A stretch of DNA of 64,000 bases from Barnesiella viscericola DSM 18177 (GCF_000512915.1 NZ_CP007034.1:2604501-2668500); one strand, 5' to 3'; positions 27,144 to 36,294 are shown, numbered from the stretch's first letter. Notes: generated by a model not told the origin, from the letters alone. Numbers and translations are program-made.

Positions 27144-28076
27144 ATGAACCATACAATGAACCTGATGAAACAACCTGCGATTTATCTGATGCTGGCCCTG
27201 CTGGCTGCATCGTGTTCAAACTCGTCGAGCTCTTCGACCTCGACCGAGTCGGCCGGGGCCCCCGACACGGTGGCACAGGCCCCGGGCGACAGTGCTCAAA
27301 TGCCCAAGGTCGATGGTGTGAGCGGTGCCACCAACGTCTCCAATCCGCCTTCGTTCAATGGCGTTATTATGATGCCCCCGCAAAGCCACGTCACCGTCAC
27401 GCTGAGCATGGGCGGCTCGGTGCAGGAGATTCGGGTCCTGCCCGGCCAGCACGTGCGCAAGGGCGAGGTGATTCTCACCTTGGCCAATCCCGCCTTCATC
27501 GAGCTTCAACAATCCTACCTCGATGCCGCCGCCCAGACCGAATATCTGAAAAAGGAGTATGAACGCCAGCAGAAACTGGTTTCCGGCGAATCGGCTTCGT
27601 TGAAGCGCCTGCAACAGAGCAAGGCCGACTACCTGTCGATGAAGAGCCGCATGGAGGCTGCCGCTGCCCAACTCACCTTGCTGGGCACCGATACCGCTTC
27701 GCTCTCTCGTAATGGTATTCGCACCTACCTCGATGTGCGGGCTCCGCGCAACGGCTATGTGACCAACATGGATATCAATGCCGGCAAATATTTTGCCGCA
27801 GGCGAACCCGTGTGTGACGTGATTGACAAGAGTGCCCCCATGTTGCAGCTGACCGCCTATGAAAAAGATTTGGACAAGTTGCAACCGGGGACTCGCTTCA
27901 CCTTCAATGTGAACGGTATGCCCGACACCTCGTTCACGGCCGATCTGGTCTCGGTCGATCAGATGGTCGACAACGTCAACCGCTCCATCAAGGTCTATGC
28001 CCGCATCTTGCAGGCAAACACGAATTTCCGCCCCGGCATGTATGTGGTGGCCAAGATTACGGATAAAAAGCACTAA
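27144..28076 (+). CDS. RND periplasmic adaptor (membrane-fusion) lipoprotein, CusB/CzcB-like
   Basis: Periplasmic adaptor joining the upstream pump to its outer-membrane channel. From ATG 27144 the product has 310 residues and begins with a lipoprotein signal whose Cys24 (LLAASCSNSS) would be lipidated. A Ser/Thr-rich linker follows, then a split lipoyl domain (GGSVQEIRVLPGQHVRKGEVILTL and VRAPRNGYVTNMDINAGKYF), a helical hairpin (about residues 120-185) and a beta-barrel (MLQLTAYEKDLDKLQPG). An upstream in-frame ATG at 27015 lies inside the pump gene and is rejected. The 40-bp gap after the pump shows no promoter. Confidence 0.93.
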   Translation: MNHTMNLMKQPAIYLMLALLAASCSNSSSSSTSTESAGAPDTVAQAPGDSAQMPKVDGVSGATNVSNPPSFNGVIMMPPQSHVTVTLSMGGSVQEIRVLPGQHVRKGEVILTLANPAFIELQQSYLDAAAQTEYLKKEYERQQKLVSGESASLKRLQQSKADYLSMKSRMEAAAAQLTLLGTDTASLSRNGIRTYLDVRAPRNGYVTNMDINAGKYFAAGEPVCDVIDKSAPMLQLTAYEKDLDKLQPGTRFTFNVNGMPDTSFTADLVSVDQMVDNVNRSIKVYARILQANTNFRPGMYVVAKITDKKH

Positions 28077-28085
28077 CTTTATCGC

Positions 28086-29129
28086 ATGAAGTTGTTTCGT
28101 CTCCATAAGCGGTTCCTGTTGATGCTGAACGCTATCGCCATTCTGGTGGCGTTCCTGATGCACCTGCCCGAGCTCATAGCCCTCTTCGAGCCCGAGGCGG
28201 GCAGCCGTCTCTTCCCCGATGTGCACTGGGCCAACGTCAGCTACGAGATACTGTTTACCTATCTCTCCATGTTGCTGCTCTTTCTCCTGAACATCAAAAT
28301 CATGATGCCCGCCAAGCCCACGACCGAGTTGGGGTGGAAGCGGGTGGCGGTGACGTTTGTCGTCACGCTGGTGGTGTGCAATCTGCTGGGAAAGGGCTTT
28401 GTCTATGTGCATCAGCACCTCGGGGTCCCCGCCATTACGGCCACGCTGCATCACTACCTGCACCCGTTGCGCGATATCTTGATTGCCTGCATCGTTACCG
28501 GTACCAGTTACCTGTACTATCAGAACCAACGCAGCCGGCGCATGTTGCTCGAGAATGAACAGTTGCGCACCGAAAATCTCGTCAACCAGTACGAGGCCTT
28601 GAAGAGTCAGCTCAATCCGCACATGCTCTTCAACTCGCTCAACACCCTCTATTCGCTCATCAGGGAGTCGCCCGACAAGGCGCAGAACTACCTGCAAGAG
28701 CTGTCGCGGGTCATGCGCTACACGTTGCACGACAACCAGTCGCACACCGTGGCCCTGAGCGAAGAGATGAGCTTCGTGCGTTCCTACATCTACTTGTTGC
28801 AGATGCGTTATGAAGACAATCTGCATTTCGAGATTGAGATTCCGCAAGAGCTGCTGCAACGGCAGGTGCCGTTGATGGCCGTGCAGATGCTGGTCGAGAA
28901 TGCCGTGAAGCACAACGAAATCAGCAACCGCAAGCCCCTCACCATACGCATCTGTGCCCAGGGCGATTCCCTCTGCGTGAGCAACCGCATTCAGCCCCGA
29001 CTCTCGGACAGCAGCAATACCTGCATAGGGCTGGCCAACCTGTCGAAACGTTATCAGTTGCTCTTCGGGCGCGATATTACTATCGAAGAGAATGAAAAGA
29101 ACTTTCAAGTAACTTTGCCGTTGATATGA
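28086..29129 (+). CDS. LytS-type sensor histidine kinase
   Basis: Inner-membrane sensor kinase of the His_kinase (PF06580) class. The 347-residue protein has about four N-terminal membrane segments (to residue 140), a short coiled coil, and the phosphoacceptor motif QLNPHMLFNSLNTLYSLI with H179. A GHKL-type ATPase domain (VQMLVENAVKHN, CIGLANLSKRYQLLFG) ends the protein. It begins 9 bp after the adaptor gene and overlaps the response regulator by 4 bp. The likely role is to control the efflux operon that contains it; the sensed signal is unknown. Confidence 0.92.
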   Translation: MKLFRLHKRFLLMLNAIAILVAFLMHLPELIALFEPEAGSRLFPDVHWANVSYEILFTYLSMLLLFLLNIKIMMPAKPTTELGWKRVAVTFVVTLVVCNLLGKGFVYVHQHLGVPAITATLHHYLHPLRDILIACIVTGTSYLYYQNQRSRRMLLENEQLRTENLVNQYEALKSQLNPHMLFNSLNTLYSLIRESPDKAQNYLQELSRVMRYTLHDNQSHTVALSEEMSFVRSYIYLLQMRYEDNLHFEIEIPQELLQRQVPLMAVQMLVENAVKHNEISNRKPLTIRICAQGDSLCVSNRIQPRLSDSSNTCIGLANLSKRYQLLFGRDITIEENEKNFQVTLPLI

Positions 29130-29884
29130 AAACCTTGATTATAGAAGACGAGAAGGCTGCCCTCCGCAACTTGAAGGCGGCGATGAAAGAGGTAGCGGTC
29201 GAGTTTGAGATTGTGGGCGAGACCGACAGTGTGGCCGGTACGTTGGAGTGGTTTGCCGCGCACCCCATGCCCGAGCTGGTCTTTATGGACATACATCTGG
29301 CCGACGGTTCGGCCTTCGGTATCTTCGATCGGGTGGACATTACCTGTCCCATCATCTTCACCACCGCCTACGACGAGTATGCCTTGCAGGCCTTCCGGGT
29401 GAACAGTATCGCCTACCTGCTCAAACCCATCAGCGGTGTCGACCTGCAAAAGGCTGTCGACAAATTGAAAATGCTTGAAGGCAGTGAGAGCCGTCAACCG
29501 ATGGTCGACCTGCAAGCCGTGATGCGTGCCCTGAAACGGGAGGAGAGTTACAAGACCCATTTTCTCGTCCCCGTGAAGGGCGACCGTTTCGTGCCGGTGA
29601 GTGTGGAGCAAATCTGCTATTTCTATATCGACGGCGGGGCCGTCAAGGCGGTGACGCAGTCGGCCGGGAGCTACGACTTCCAGCAGACCCTCGACGAACT
29701 GGCCGAGCAACTCAATCCCCGCCACTTCTTCCGGGCCAACCGGCAGTATATTGTGGCCCGCAAGGCTGTCGTCGGAGCCAGCCTGTGGTTCGGCGGACGC
29801 ATGGTGCTGCAACTCACTCCCCCCACAGCCGAAAAGGTAATCATCAGCAAGGCTCGTGTCCCGGCCTTCAAAGAGTGGTTCTGA
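29126..29884 (+). CDS. LytTR-family response regulator
   Basis: 252-residue cytoplasmic response regulator, partner of the kinase it overlaps. The receiver domain has the acidic pocket near E7-D8, the phosphorylation site D55 (LVFMDIHLAD) and the Lys of LLKPIS. The LytTR DNA-binding domain spans about residues 145-245 (FLVPVKGDRFVPVSVEQICYF, FFRANRQYIVARKAV). LytTR proteins usually bind paired direct repeats upstream of targets; I did not identify such repeats with confidence before 22778. It is the last gene of the unit and is followed by a strong terminator. Confidence 0.92.
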   Translation: MKTLIIEDEKAALRNLKAAMKEVAVEFEIVGETDSVAGTLEWFAAHPMPELVFMDIHLADGSAFGIFDRVDITCPIIFTTAYDEYALQAFRVNSIAYLLKPISGVDLQKAVDKLKMLEGSESRQPMVDLQAVMRALKREESYKTHFLVPVKGDRFVPVSVEQICYFYIDGGAVKAVTQSAGSYDFQQTLDELAEQLNPRHFFRANRQYIVARKAVVGASLWFGGRMVLQLTPPTAEKVIISKARVPAFKEWF

Positions 29885-29924
29885 TAATCGGGAGCGTACG
29901 TTTATCAGGCTTTGAAAAGAAACT

Positions 29925-29963
29925 AAAAAGGGTGTATCCAATTATGCAGGATACACCCTTTTT
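29925..29963. terminator. Bidirectional terminator after the response regulator
   Basis: AAAAAGGGTGTATCC (29925-29939) is perfectly complementary to 29949-29963 across a 9-nt loop, with A and T runs on the two sides, so it can end transcription from either direction. Confidence 0.88.
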
Positions 29964-30061
29964 GGGGTTTATGCGGAGCCCTCCCGGGGAGAGGAGGTGC
30001 CGCAATCTTATTTATAGATGTCCAATTCTTTCGGGAAGCAAACTGTTATAAAACCCTGAAA

Positions 30062-30904
30062 TTACAGGTGCGACAGGTCGGTGACGGCGGTGGGGCAGAG
30101 TATGGCGGCATGGGCGGCCTGTTGGGCAATCTTGGCCTGGGCTTCGCTCACCCCTTCGGGGCGGTAGGCAATGCCTGTCGACGGCTCGCCGAAGAAGGTC
30201 TCGAACCAGGTGCAGGCGGCGGTATAGCGGCCGTAGGTCAGGTTCAGGTGATAGCCGTCGCGGCACAGGGTGTCGCCCAGGCTGCTGCTGCGGGCATTTT
30301 GTATGGCCGTGCCGGTGGGTATGACCCGGGTGATGTGTTGCCTGCGGGCGGCCTGGCTGTAAGCAAAGACCACGTCGTCGTACATGGTTTGCTGGTCTTT
30401 CCCGTAGCGGTAGAAGCCGGGGTGGGTCGAGTTCCGGGCATAGGCCCAGGTCTGTTGCAGGGCATACTGCACGTGGGGATTGGTGGCGAGTGGCCGCACA
30501 TAGTCCATGAGTTCGGCCAGGTCGGGGAAGTAGGTGCCGTATTGTCCGGCCAAGTCGCTCACCTGTTGGAAGACGATATAGTCCCACGCTTCGTCCCGAA
30601 TGGCGTCGTGCAGCGTTTTGTCATGCTCTTCGGTATATTTCCCGTCGATGTTCTTGCGGTACAGATAGGCAGGGCGGTCGTGACGGGCGTTGTCTAGGTG
30701 GCGTGCGATGGAGCAGCCGCCTATGTAGGTATTGGCGACGATGATGTGTTTCCCGGCCGAGCGGGCCACCTCGTCGAGGTATTCGATGCCGTCGTCGGCA
30801 AAGCTGTTGCCGATGGCGAGTATCCTGAGGGTGTCGTTTTGGGCATGGAGCGATGCGGTCAGGAGCAAGGCGAAAAGGAGCAGTAGCGCACGATAGGTTT
30901 TCAT
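30062..30904 (-). CDS. Exported DUF4886 (SGNH-hydrolase-like) protein
   Basis: 280-residue protein with a cleavable signal peptide (MKTYRALLLLFALLLTASLHAQ), recognised as DUF4886. The block I motif ILAIGNSFADDGIEYL resembles the GDS-type nucleophile region of SGNH esterases. Later motifs YIVFQQVSDLAGQY and CRDGYHLN (the probable Asp/Gly-x-His block) fit that fold. An esterase acting on acylated carbohydrate is plausible but not shown. It is convergent with the efflux operon. A divergent start region lies at 30905-31015, and hyaD ends 112 bp upstream on the same strand. Confidence 0.85.
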   Translation of the reverse strand: MKTYRALLLLFALLLTASLHAQNDTLRILAIGNSFADDGIEYLDEVARSAGKHIIVANTYIGGCSIARHLDNARHDRPAYLYRKNIDGKYTEEHDKTLHDAIRDEAWDYIVFQQVSDLAGQYGTYFPDLAELMDYVRPLATNPHVQYALQQTWAYARNSTHPGFYRYGKDQQTMYDDVVFAYSQAARRQHITRVIPTGTAIQNARSSSLGDTLCRDGYHLNLTYGRYTAACTWFETFFGEPSTGIAYRPEGVSEAQAKIAQQAAHAAILCPTAVTDLSHL

Positions 30905-31015
30905 AAGCCGTGATGATTTGAGGTATTTTTATTCGGGGAGCCAAATTACAAATTTTCTTTTGCTTTTCGTCCCCGGGAGGTGTGATATTTTTGTGCATTT
31001 GTGTGGGCAGGGGGC

Positions 31016-31540
31016 CTATTCGATGCGTATCGGGCAGCGACCGTGCCTCAGGTCTTTGATAATCTCGAAGACCAGTTGCAGAATTTGCGGTATGGCCCGC
31101 CTGATTTCGGGCGACAGGTGCATGCCCAGTCGGTGGCAGTTGCGCACGCTCACGGCCAGCAGTTCGATTTGCGGGGCCTGTCCCAGCAGGAGCATGGCGT
31201 CGATCATCTCTTTCAGCCCTATCTCGTGAGCGCTCAGCAACGGCGGGTAGTCGCGGGAGTATCGGGGCGATAGGCGGCGAATGGTACCGGCCGGGCGGTT
31301 GTCGAGCGCCGCGTCGACAAGGATTACCCGGGGATAGCTCTGCAAGGTCTCCAACAGAGCCAGTCCCCCGGTGCCTCCGTCGAGCACGTCGACACCTCGG
31401 GGCAACTCCATCTGGCTGAGGGTGTGCACAATGTGTATACCTATCCCCTCGTCGTTGAGCACGAGGTTGCCTATGCCCAGCACGAGAATGGGTTCGTTGG
31501 CCGGGTTGGCTGCGATGGGCTTATTTTCGTTTCGTTTCAT
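31016..31540 (-). CDS. hyaD: Hydrogenase maturation endopeptidase
   Basis: Nickel-dependent protease that removes the C-terminal peptide of the hydrogenase large subunit after metal insertion. The 174 residues carry the family motif VLGIGNLVLNDEGIGIH (the Glu is a nickel ligand), LDGGTGGLALL, VDAALD and SAHEIGLKEM (the His is a ligand). It is the last gene of the leftward hyp-hya operon. Its ATG at 31540 overlaps the end of the cytochrome b gene by 20 bp, implying coupling. The expected substrate is HyaB, cut after the His of DPCMACAVH. Confidence 0.93.
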   Translation of the reverse strand: MKRNENKPIAANPANEPILVLGIGNLVLNDEGIGIHIVHTLSQMELPRGVDVLDGGTGGLALLETLQSYPRVILVDAALDNRPAGTIRRLSPRYSRDYPPLLSAHEIGLKEMIDAMLLLGQAPQIELLAVSVRNCHRLGMHLSPEIRRAIPQILQLVFEIIKDLRHGRCPIRIE

Positions 31541-32282
31541 GGGTTATTTCCTCTTTTTGTCGGTGAATCTGTTGTTGCTGCTGTTGTTCGGTCTCATAGG
31601 CCTCGGCCAGGTCTTCCCGTACGAACTTCCACCCGCCGATAATCGACGAGGCTACACCGTTGCGCTCGATGTAGTCGTGATAGAACACCAGGTAGATGTG
31701 GGCGATGGAGAAGAGGATAAAGGCCCACATGGCGATGTGGTGTATCTGCCGCACCACGAAAAAGCCTCCCCACATTTGCAGCAGCCACGAGAAGAAGGGT
31801 TCCATCACGTTGTTGGTCGATACGCAGAACATGGCCATGCCCGTGAAGGTCTGTACGAGGAAGAGCAGGAATACCCCGAAGTAGGTGAAGGCGGCCAGAC
31901 TGTTGTGCCCGATGTCGTAGACCGGGTTGGGCGAGAGTAGCAGCACGTCGACCCGGGTGGTGTCGCAGATGCCCCGCCACTGTCGCCGGGTGAGCGGCAG
32001 GTAGTTGTTCCAGCGGGCGAACGAGTTGCCGGCAAAGGCCCAGTAGAGCCGCACCAGAAAGTTGAGGATAAAGACAAAGGCGGCGACAAAGTGGATAAAC
32101 CGCACCCATCCGAACCAGTAGTTGGCCTCGGGCGGTGTGGCGTGCTGTATGGCCGGCGGGTTGCCGATGAGGTAGCCCGTCACGCACAGCACGACGATGG
32201 ATAGGGCATTGGCCCAGTGGAAGATGCGCACGGGCAGCTCCCATACATAGACTTCGCGTAAGGATTTTCGGCGGCTTATCAT
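31521..32282 (-). CDS. hyaC: [NiFe]-hydrogenase cytochrome b subunit
   Basis: Inner-membrane di-haem cytochrome b that takes electrons from the HyaA iron-sulfur clusters to the quinone pool. The 253-residue protein begins MISRRKSLREVYVWELPVRIFHWANAL, the usual start of this family, where the RxFHW His is a haem ligand. Four to five membrane helices follow, with further His in HFVAAFVF, HIAMWAFILFSIAHIYLVFYHD. The C terminus is Gln/Lys-rich and hydrophilic. The frame is open far upstream across hyaB, but the family N terminus fixes the start at 32282, 29 bp after hyaB. Confidence 0.94.
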   Translation of the reverse strand: MISRRKSLREVYVWELPVRIFHWANALSIVVLCVTGYLIGNPPAIQHATPPEANYWFGWVRFIHFVAAFVFILNFLVRLYWAFAGNSFARWNNYLPLTRRQWRGICDTTRVDVLLLSPNPVYDIGHNSLAAFTYFGVFLLFLVQTFTGMAMFCVSTNNVMEPFFSWLLQMWGGFFVVRQIHHIAMWAFILFSIAHIYLVFYHDYIERNGVASSIIGGWKFVREDLAEAYETEQQQQQQIHRQKEEITHETKRK

Positions 32283-32311
32283 GACGTTTCTTTTTTTGAG
32301 GGTGGGTCGGG

Positions 32312-34030
32312 TTATATCATTTCGCAGCGGTGTATGTGCTCGCCCTTCTCGTCGTAGAGGTGTACGGCACAGGCCATGCAGGGGTCGAACGAGTGTATGG
32401 TGCGAATGATTTCGAGCGGGGTCTGCGGGTCGGCGACGGGGGTGCCGACGAGGGAGGCCTCGAAGGCCGACCGCTCGCCCCGGGTGTCGCGGGGCGAGGC
32501 ATTCCAGGTGGTGGGGACAATCATCTGGTAGTTGGCTACCTTTCCCTTCTCGATGTTCACATAGTGGGCCAGCGAGCCACGGGGAGCCTCGGTGAGGCCT
32601 ACCCCCTGAGCCGATTCGGGCCAGGTGTCGGGTTCCCACTTGGTACCGTTGAACATGCGGTAGTCGCCGCGTTTGATGTTGAGCAGCAGGGCGGTGTAGA
32701 AGTCGGTCTGCCAGTCGGCCAGCAGACTGGCCTCGATGGCCCGGGCCAGGGTGCGTCCGGCGGTGGAGTACATCGCCTCGTAGCCGACTCCCAGCTGGTC
32801 GAGGCATCGCCGGGTGATGGCCCGGTAGGTTTCGTCGCCGCAGGCGTGGGCCACGATGTTGCGGGCCAGCGGTCCCGTCTCCATAGGCATACCTTTGTAG
32901 CGGGGCGTTTTGATCCAGCTGTACGGTTGGTCCCGATCGAGGTATTCGTAAGGGGGCGTGGCACCCGTGTAGTCGAGACGGGTCTCGCCCACCGAGGGGT
33001 GCAACCCCACCTCCTTGCCCTGCGTGTAGGAGTACCACGAGTTGTTGACGAATTCGAGCAGTCCGTCCATGGCCCACGGGTCGAACTCGATGACCTGCGA
33101 CAGGTCTCGGTCGACGACGATGCCCCGCGGACTCTTGTAGGTCGACAGTTCGCCGTAGTGACCCATGGGGTAGTCGCCGTAGGCGATGTAGTTGCGCAGG
33201 CCGCCGCCGATGCGGGTCCACTCGGGGTAGTAGGAGAGAATGGCCACCACGTCGGGCAGGTAGACCTGTTGCACGAAGGTCTGCGTGCGTTCGATAATCT
33301 GGGCCACGTAGTTGAGCCGCTCCATGTTGAGGGCGTTGGGGTCGTTGATGTTGATGGCGCAGGCCATGCCGCCCACCAGAAAGTTGGGGTGCGGGTTCTT
33401 CCCCCCGAAGATGGTCTGGATTTTCACCATCTCCTTCTGCACGTCGAGCGCTTCGAGGTAGTGGGCCAGCGCCACGAGGTTGACCTCGGGCGGCAGCTTG
33501 TAGGCAGGGTGCCCCCAATAGCCGTTGGAGAAGATGCTGAACCGGCTTGTCTCGATGAAATTCTGTACCTTCTCCTGTATCTCGACAAAGTACCCGATGG
33601 AGTTCTTGGGCCAGTCCGAGAGGCTTTGGGCCACCTCGGCCGCCTTGCGGGGATCGGCTTTCAGGGCCGATAGCACGTCGACCCAGTCGAGCGCCTGCAA
33701 CTGGTAGAAGTGGGTCACGTGGTCCTGTATGGTCACGGCCGACTGCATGAGGTTGCGCACCTGCTCGGCATTGGGCGGGACGACGATGCCGAGGGCATTT
33801 TCGACCGCCCGCACCGAACAGAGCGAATGTATCGAGGTGCATACGCCGCACACCCGGCCCACATAGGCCCACACGTCGCGGGGGTCGCGGTCCTTGACAA
33901 TGATTTCGATGCCGCGTATCATGGTACCCGAGCTGAAAGCGTCGGTAATGATGCCGTCGTCGATGTCGGCCTCGATGCGCAGGTGGCCTTCGATTCGGGT
34001 GATGGGGTCTACAACAATTCGTTTGGTCAT
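32312..34030 (-). CDS. hyaB: [NiFe]-hydrogenase large subunit
   Basis: Catalytic subunit that oxidises H2 at the Ni-Fe(CN)2CO centre on the periplasmic side. The 572 residues have both nickel-site motifs: L1 RVCGVCTSIH (C61, C64, H68) and L2 DPCMACAVH (C551, C554, H557). The 15 residues after H557 (LYDEKGEHIHRCEMI) are the peptide expected to be cut off by HyaD. Length is typical of group 1 uptake enzymes. It is exported folded with HyaA by the Tat pathway as a hitchhiker. The gene lies 19 bp after hyaA. Confidence 0.97.
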   Translation of the reverse strand: MTKRIVVDPITRIEGHLRIEADIDDGIITDAFSSGTMIRGIEIIVKDRDPRDVWAYVGRVCGVCTSIHSLCSVRAVENALGIVVPPNAEQVRNLMQSAVTIQDHVTHFYQLQALDWVDVLSALKADPRKAAEVAQSLSDWPKNSIGYFVEIQEKVQNFIETSRFSIFSNGYWGHPAYKLPPEVNLVALAHYLEALDVQKEMVKIQTIFGGKNPHPNFLVGGMACAININDPNALNMERLNYVAQIIERTQTFVQQVYLPDVVAILSYYPEWTRIGGGLRNYIAYGDYPMGHYGELSTYKSPRGIVVDRDLSQVIEFDPWAMDGLLEFVNNSWYSYTQGKEVGLHPSVGETRLDYTGATPPYEYLDRDQPYSWIKTPRYKGMPMETGPLARNIVAHACGDETYRAITRRCLDQLGVGYEAMYSTAGRTLARAIEASLLADWQTDFYTALLLNIKRGDYRMFNGTKWEPDTWPESAQGVGLTEAPRGSLAHYVNIEKGKVANYQMIVPTTWNASPRDTRGERSAFEASLVGTPVADPQTPLEIIRTIHSFDPCMACAVHLYDEKGEHIHRCEMI

Positions 34031-34049
34031 GATGGGATAGTTTTATCGG

Positions 34050-35231
34050 TTAGTCTTTCTCTTGTTCCAACTGATGCGCCTTGTGGTCGAGCCGCTTCTC
34101 CTGTTGCTCGATGTGCCGCTCGTCGGCGGCAAAGGCTTCGCGGTTGGGCTCGTCGTTGTCGAGCTGGTTCTTGATGAGCTTGCGTTTCTGGATATTGGTC
34201 ACGATGGCGTGGGCGGCCACTCCCGCCGCAGCCACGGCGGTGAGTCCCAGACCTATCTGGTCGGCGGTAGCCTCGATGCCGAATCCGCGTACGTCGGGCA
34301 GGTGGTGATACAGGGGTTCGGCGTCCCAGAAACCGGGTTCGGCACAGCCTATGCAGCCGTGGCCCGACTGTATGGGGTAGCTCACCCCCTCGTTCCACTT
34401 GATGACGGCACACGAATTGAAGGTGTTGGGACCCTTGCAGCCCATCTTGTAGAGACAATACCCCTTCTTGGCGTTCTCGTCGTCGAAGGCCTCGACAAAG
34501 AGTCCGGCATCGAAGGCCGGCCGGCGGTAGCAGGTGTCGTGAATGCGGCGGCCGTAGAAGGTAACGGGTCGGCCCATGGCGTCGAGTTCGGGCAGACGGT
34601 CGAAGGTGAGTATGTAGGTAATGACTCCGGCCATGACGTCGGCGATGGGCGGACAGCCCTGCACGTTGATGACCGGTTTGCCCGAGATGACTTTATGCAC
34701 GGGTTTCGCATCGGTGGGGTTGGGATAGGCTCCCTGCACGCACCCCGACGAGGCGCAGTTGCCCCAGGCGATGATGGCGCTCGCTCCCCGGGCCGCTTCG
34801 TCGAATATCTGTCGGGCCGACTGTCCGGCGATGGTGCAGTAGCCCGGGTTGCCCAGGGGAATGGAGCCTTCGACAATCATGATATACTTGCCCCAGTTGG
34901 CTTTCATGGAGCGCTCGCGAACCTCTTCGGCCTGGAATCCGCTGGCTGCCATGAGCGTGTCGGAGTAGTCGAGCGAAATCATTTCGAGCAGAATCTGCCC
35001 CACGAGCGGGTGCGACGACCGCAGGAACGACTCGCTGCAACAGGTACATTCCTGAAAGTGAAACCACAGTACCGGTTTGCGGGGCTTGGATTGCAGGGCG
35101 TTGACCACCTGGGCCAGGCCGCTCTGTTGGAGCCCCAGCATGGCTCCCATGATGCCGCAGAATTTGAGAAACTGGCGGCGGGTGTATCCTTTCGCTTTCA
35201 ATTCCTGGTAGAATGTCTTTTCTTTTTCCAT
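34050..35231 (-). CDS. hyaA: [NiFe]-hydrogenase small subunit with Tat signal and six-Cys proximal site
   Basis: Electron-transfer subunit of 393 residues. The Tat signal is at the N terminus (YTRRQFLKFCG, R18-R19), and a C-terminal membrane anchor runs at about 322-347. Cluster ligands can be read. The proximal site has C62, C64, C65, C159, C164 and C193: CTCC instead of CTGC, and a Cys five residues after C159 where sensitive enzymes have Gly. The distal site is H231, C234, C259, C265; the medial [3Fe-4S] site is C274, C293, C296. The two extra cysteines are those that create the [4Fe-3S] cluster of oxygen-tolerant enzymes such as E. coli Hyd-1. The gene follows hypE by 22 bp. Confidence 0.96.
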   Translation of the reverse strand: MEKEKTFYQELKAKGYTRRQFLKFCGIMGAMLGLQQSGLAQVVNALQSKPRKPVLWFHFQECTCCSESFLRSSHPLVGQILLEMISLDYSDTLMAASGFQAEEVRERSMKANWGKYIMIVEGSIPLGNPGYCTIAGQSARQIFDEAARGASAIIAWGNCASSGCVQGAYPNPTDAKPVHKVISGKPVINVQGCPPIADVMAGVITYILTFDRLPELDAMGRPVTFYGRRIHDTCYRRPAFDAGLFVEAFDDENAKKGYCLYKMGCKGPNTFNSCAVIKWNEGVSYPIQSGHGCIGCAEPGFWDAEPLYHHLPDVRGFGIEATADQIGLGLTAVAAAGVAAHAIVTNIQKRKLIKNQLDNDEPNREAFAADERHIEQQEKRLDHKAHQLEQEKD

Positions 35232-35253
35232 GATGGATAGGCGTTTGATAGGT

Positions 35254-36294
35254 TCAACAAATGCGAGGCAGCTGTTCGCCGCTCAGCATATCGAGCACGC
35301 GGGTCTGTCCCAGGGCCAGTTCCAGAAGCACCTCGGGGCGGCGGTCGTCGGTCACGTGGCCGATGAGGCGGGCCCCCTTCCCGTGCGGGTCGTTGCGAAT
35401 GATGTGCAGGGCCTGTTCGGCATGTTCGTCGGGCAGGAAGATGAGCAGGATACCCTCGTTGGCTACGTAGAGCGGGTCGAGCCCCAGCAGGTCGCAGGCG
35501 GCACGCACCGGCGGCTCGATGGGGAGTGACTGTTCGTCGAGGGTGATGGTGACGCCGGCCCCCTCGGCAATTTCGTTGAGCGTACTCGACAGGCCGCCCC
35601 GGGTGGGGTCGCGCAGCATGTGTACGTCGGGGACACCGGCCAGCAGGTTCGATACGATGTGGGTCAGGGCGGCGGTGTCGCTCTCGATGGTTGTCTCGAA
35701 GTTCAGCCCCTCGCGAGTGGAGAGTATCGACACTCCGTGATTGCCTATCGGGCCGGTCACGATTACGGCGTCGCCCTTCTGTACCCGGTGCAGACCTATC
35801 TCGATGTTGCCGGGTACGAGTCCGATACCCGAGGTGTTGATGTAGAGCCCGTCGCATTTGCCGTGTTCCACCACTTTGGTGTCGCCGGTCACAATCGATA
35901 CGCCTGCCCGTGTGGCAGCCTCGCGCATGGCCTGCACCACTTGCCGCAGGGTGTCGAGGGGGAGCCCCTCTTCCAGAATGAAGGCGGCCGAGAGGTAGAG
36001 CGGTGTCGCCCCGCAGCACAGCAGGTCGTTCACGGTACCGTTCACGGCCAGGTCGCCGATGTTGCCGCCGGGGAAGAAGAGTGGAGAAACCACAAACGAG
36101 TCGGTTGTGAAGGCGAGGCGCGAATGGGGCATCGGCAGGGTGGCCCCGTCGTGAGCCTGTTCGAGCCATTGGTTGGCAAAGGCCGGGTAGAAGATGCTTT
36201 CGATGAGGCGGTTGGTCATGCGTCCGCCCCCGCCGTGGGCGAGGGTGATGCAGTCGGTAGGCTGCGTGGGCAGCGGACAATCGGGTATGTTCAT
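35254..36294 (-). CDS. hypE: Carbamoyl dehydratase HypE
   Basis: HypE accepts a carbamoyl group from HypF on its C-terminal cysteine and dehydrates it with ATP to the thiocyanate that supplies the active-site cyanide ligands. The 346-residue PurM-like ATPase has LAHGGGGRMTNRLIE and SPLFFPGGNIGDLAVNGTVND near the N terminus and ends in the required PRIC with Cys346 as last residue. It is in the leftward unit, 15 bp after hypD. Cytoplasmic. Confidence 0.97.
   Translation of the reverse strand: MNIPDCPLPTQPTDCITLAHGGGGRMTNRLIESIFYPAFANQWLEQAHDGATLPMPHSRLAFTTDSFVVSPLFFPGGNIGDLAVNGTVNDLLCCGATPLYLSAAFILEEGLPLDTLRQVVQAMREAATRAGVSIVTGDTKVVEHGKCDGLYINTSGIGLVPGNIEIGLHRVQKGDAVIVTGPIGNHGVSILSTREGLNFETTIESDTAALTHIVSNLLAGVPDVHMLRDPTRGGLSSTLNEIAEGAGVTITLDEQSLPIEPPVRAACDLLGLDPLYVANEGILLIFLPDEHAEQALHIIRNDPHGKGARLIGHVTDDRRPEVLLELALGQTRVLDMLSGEQLPRIC

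Noticed and set aside
31521-33872. 783-codon frame extending the cytochrome b gene across hyaB
   Set aside because: Only the last 253 codons match the HyaC family; the upstream part is an alternative frame of hyaB.
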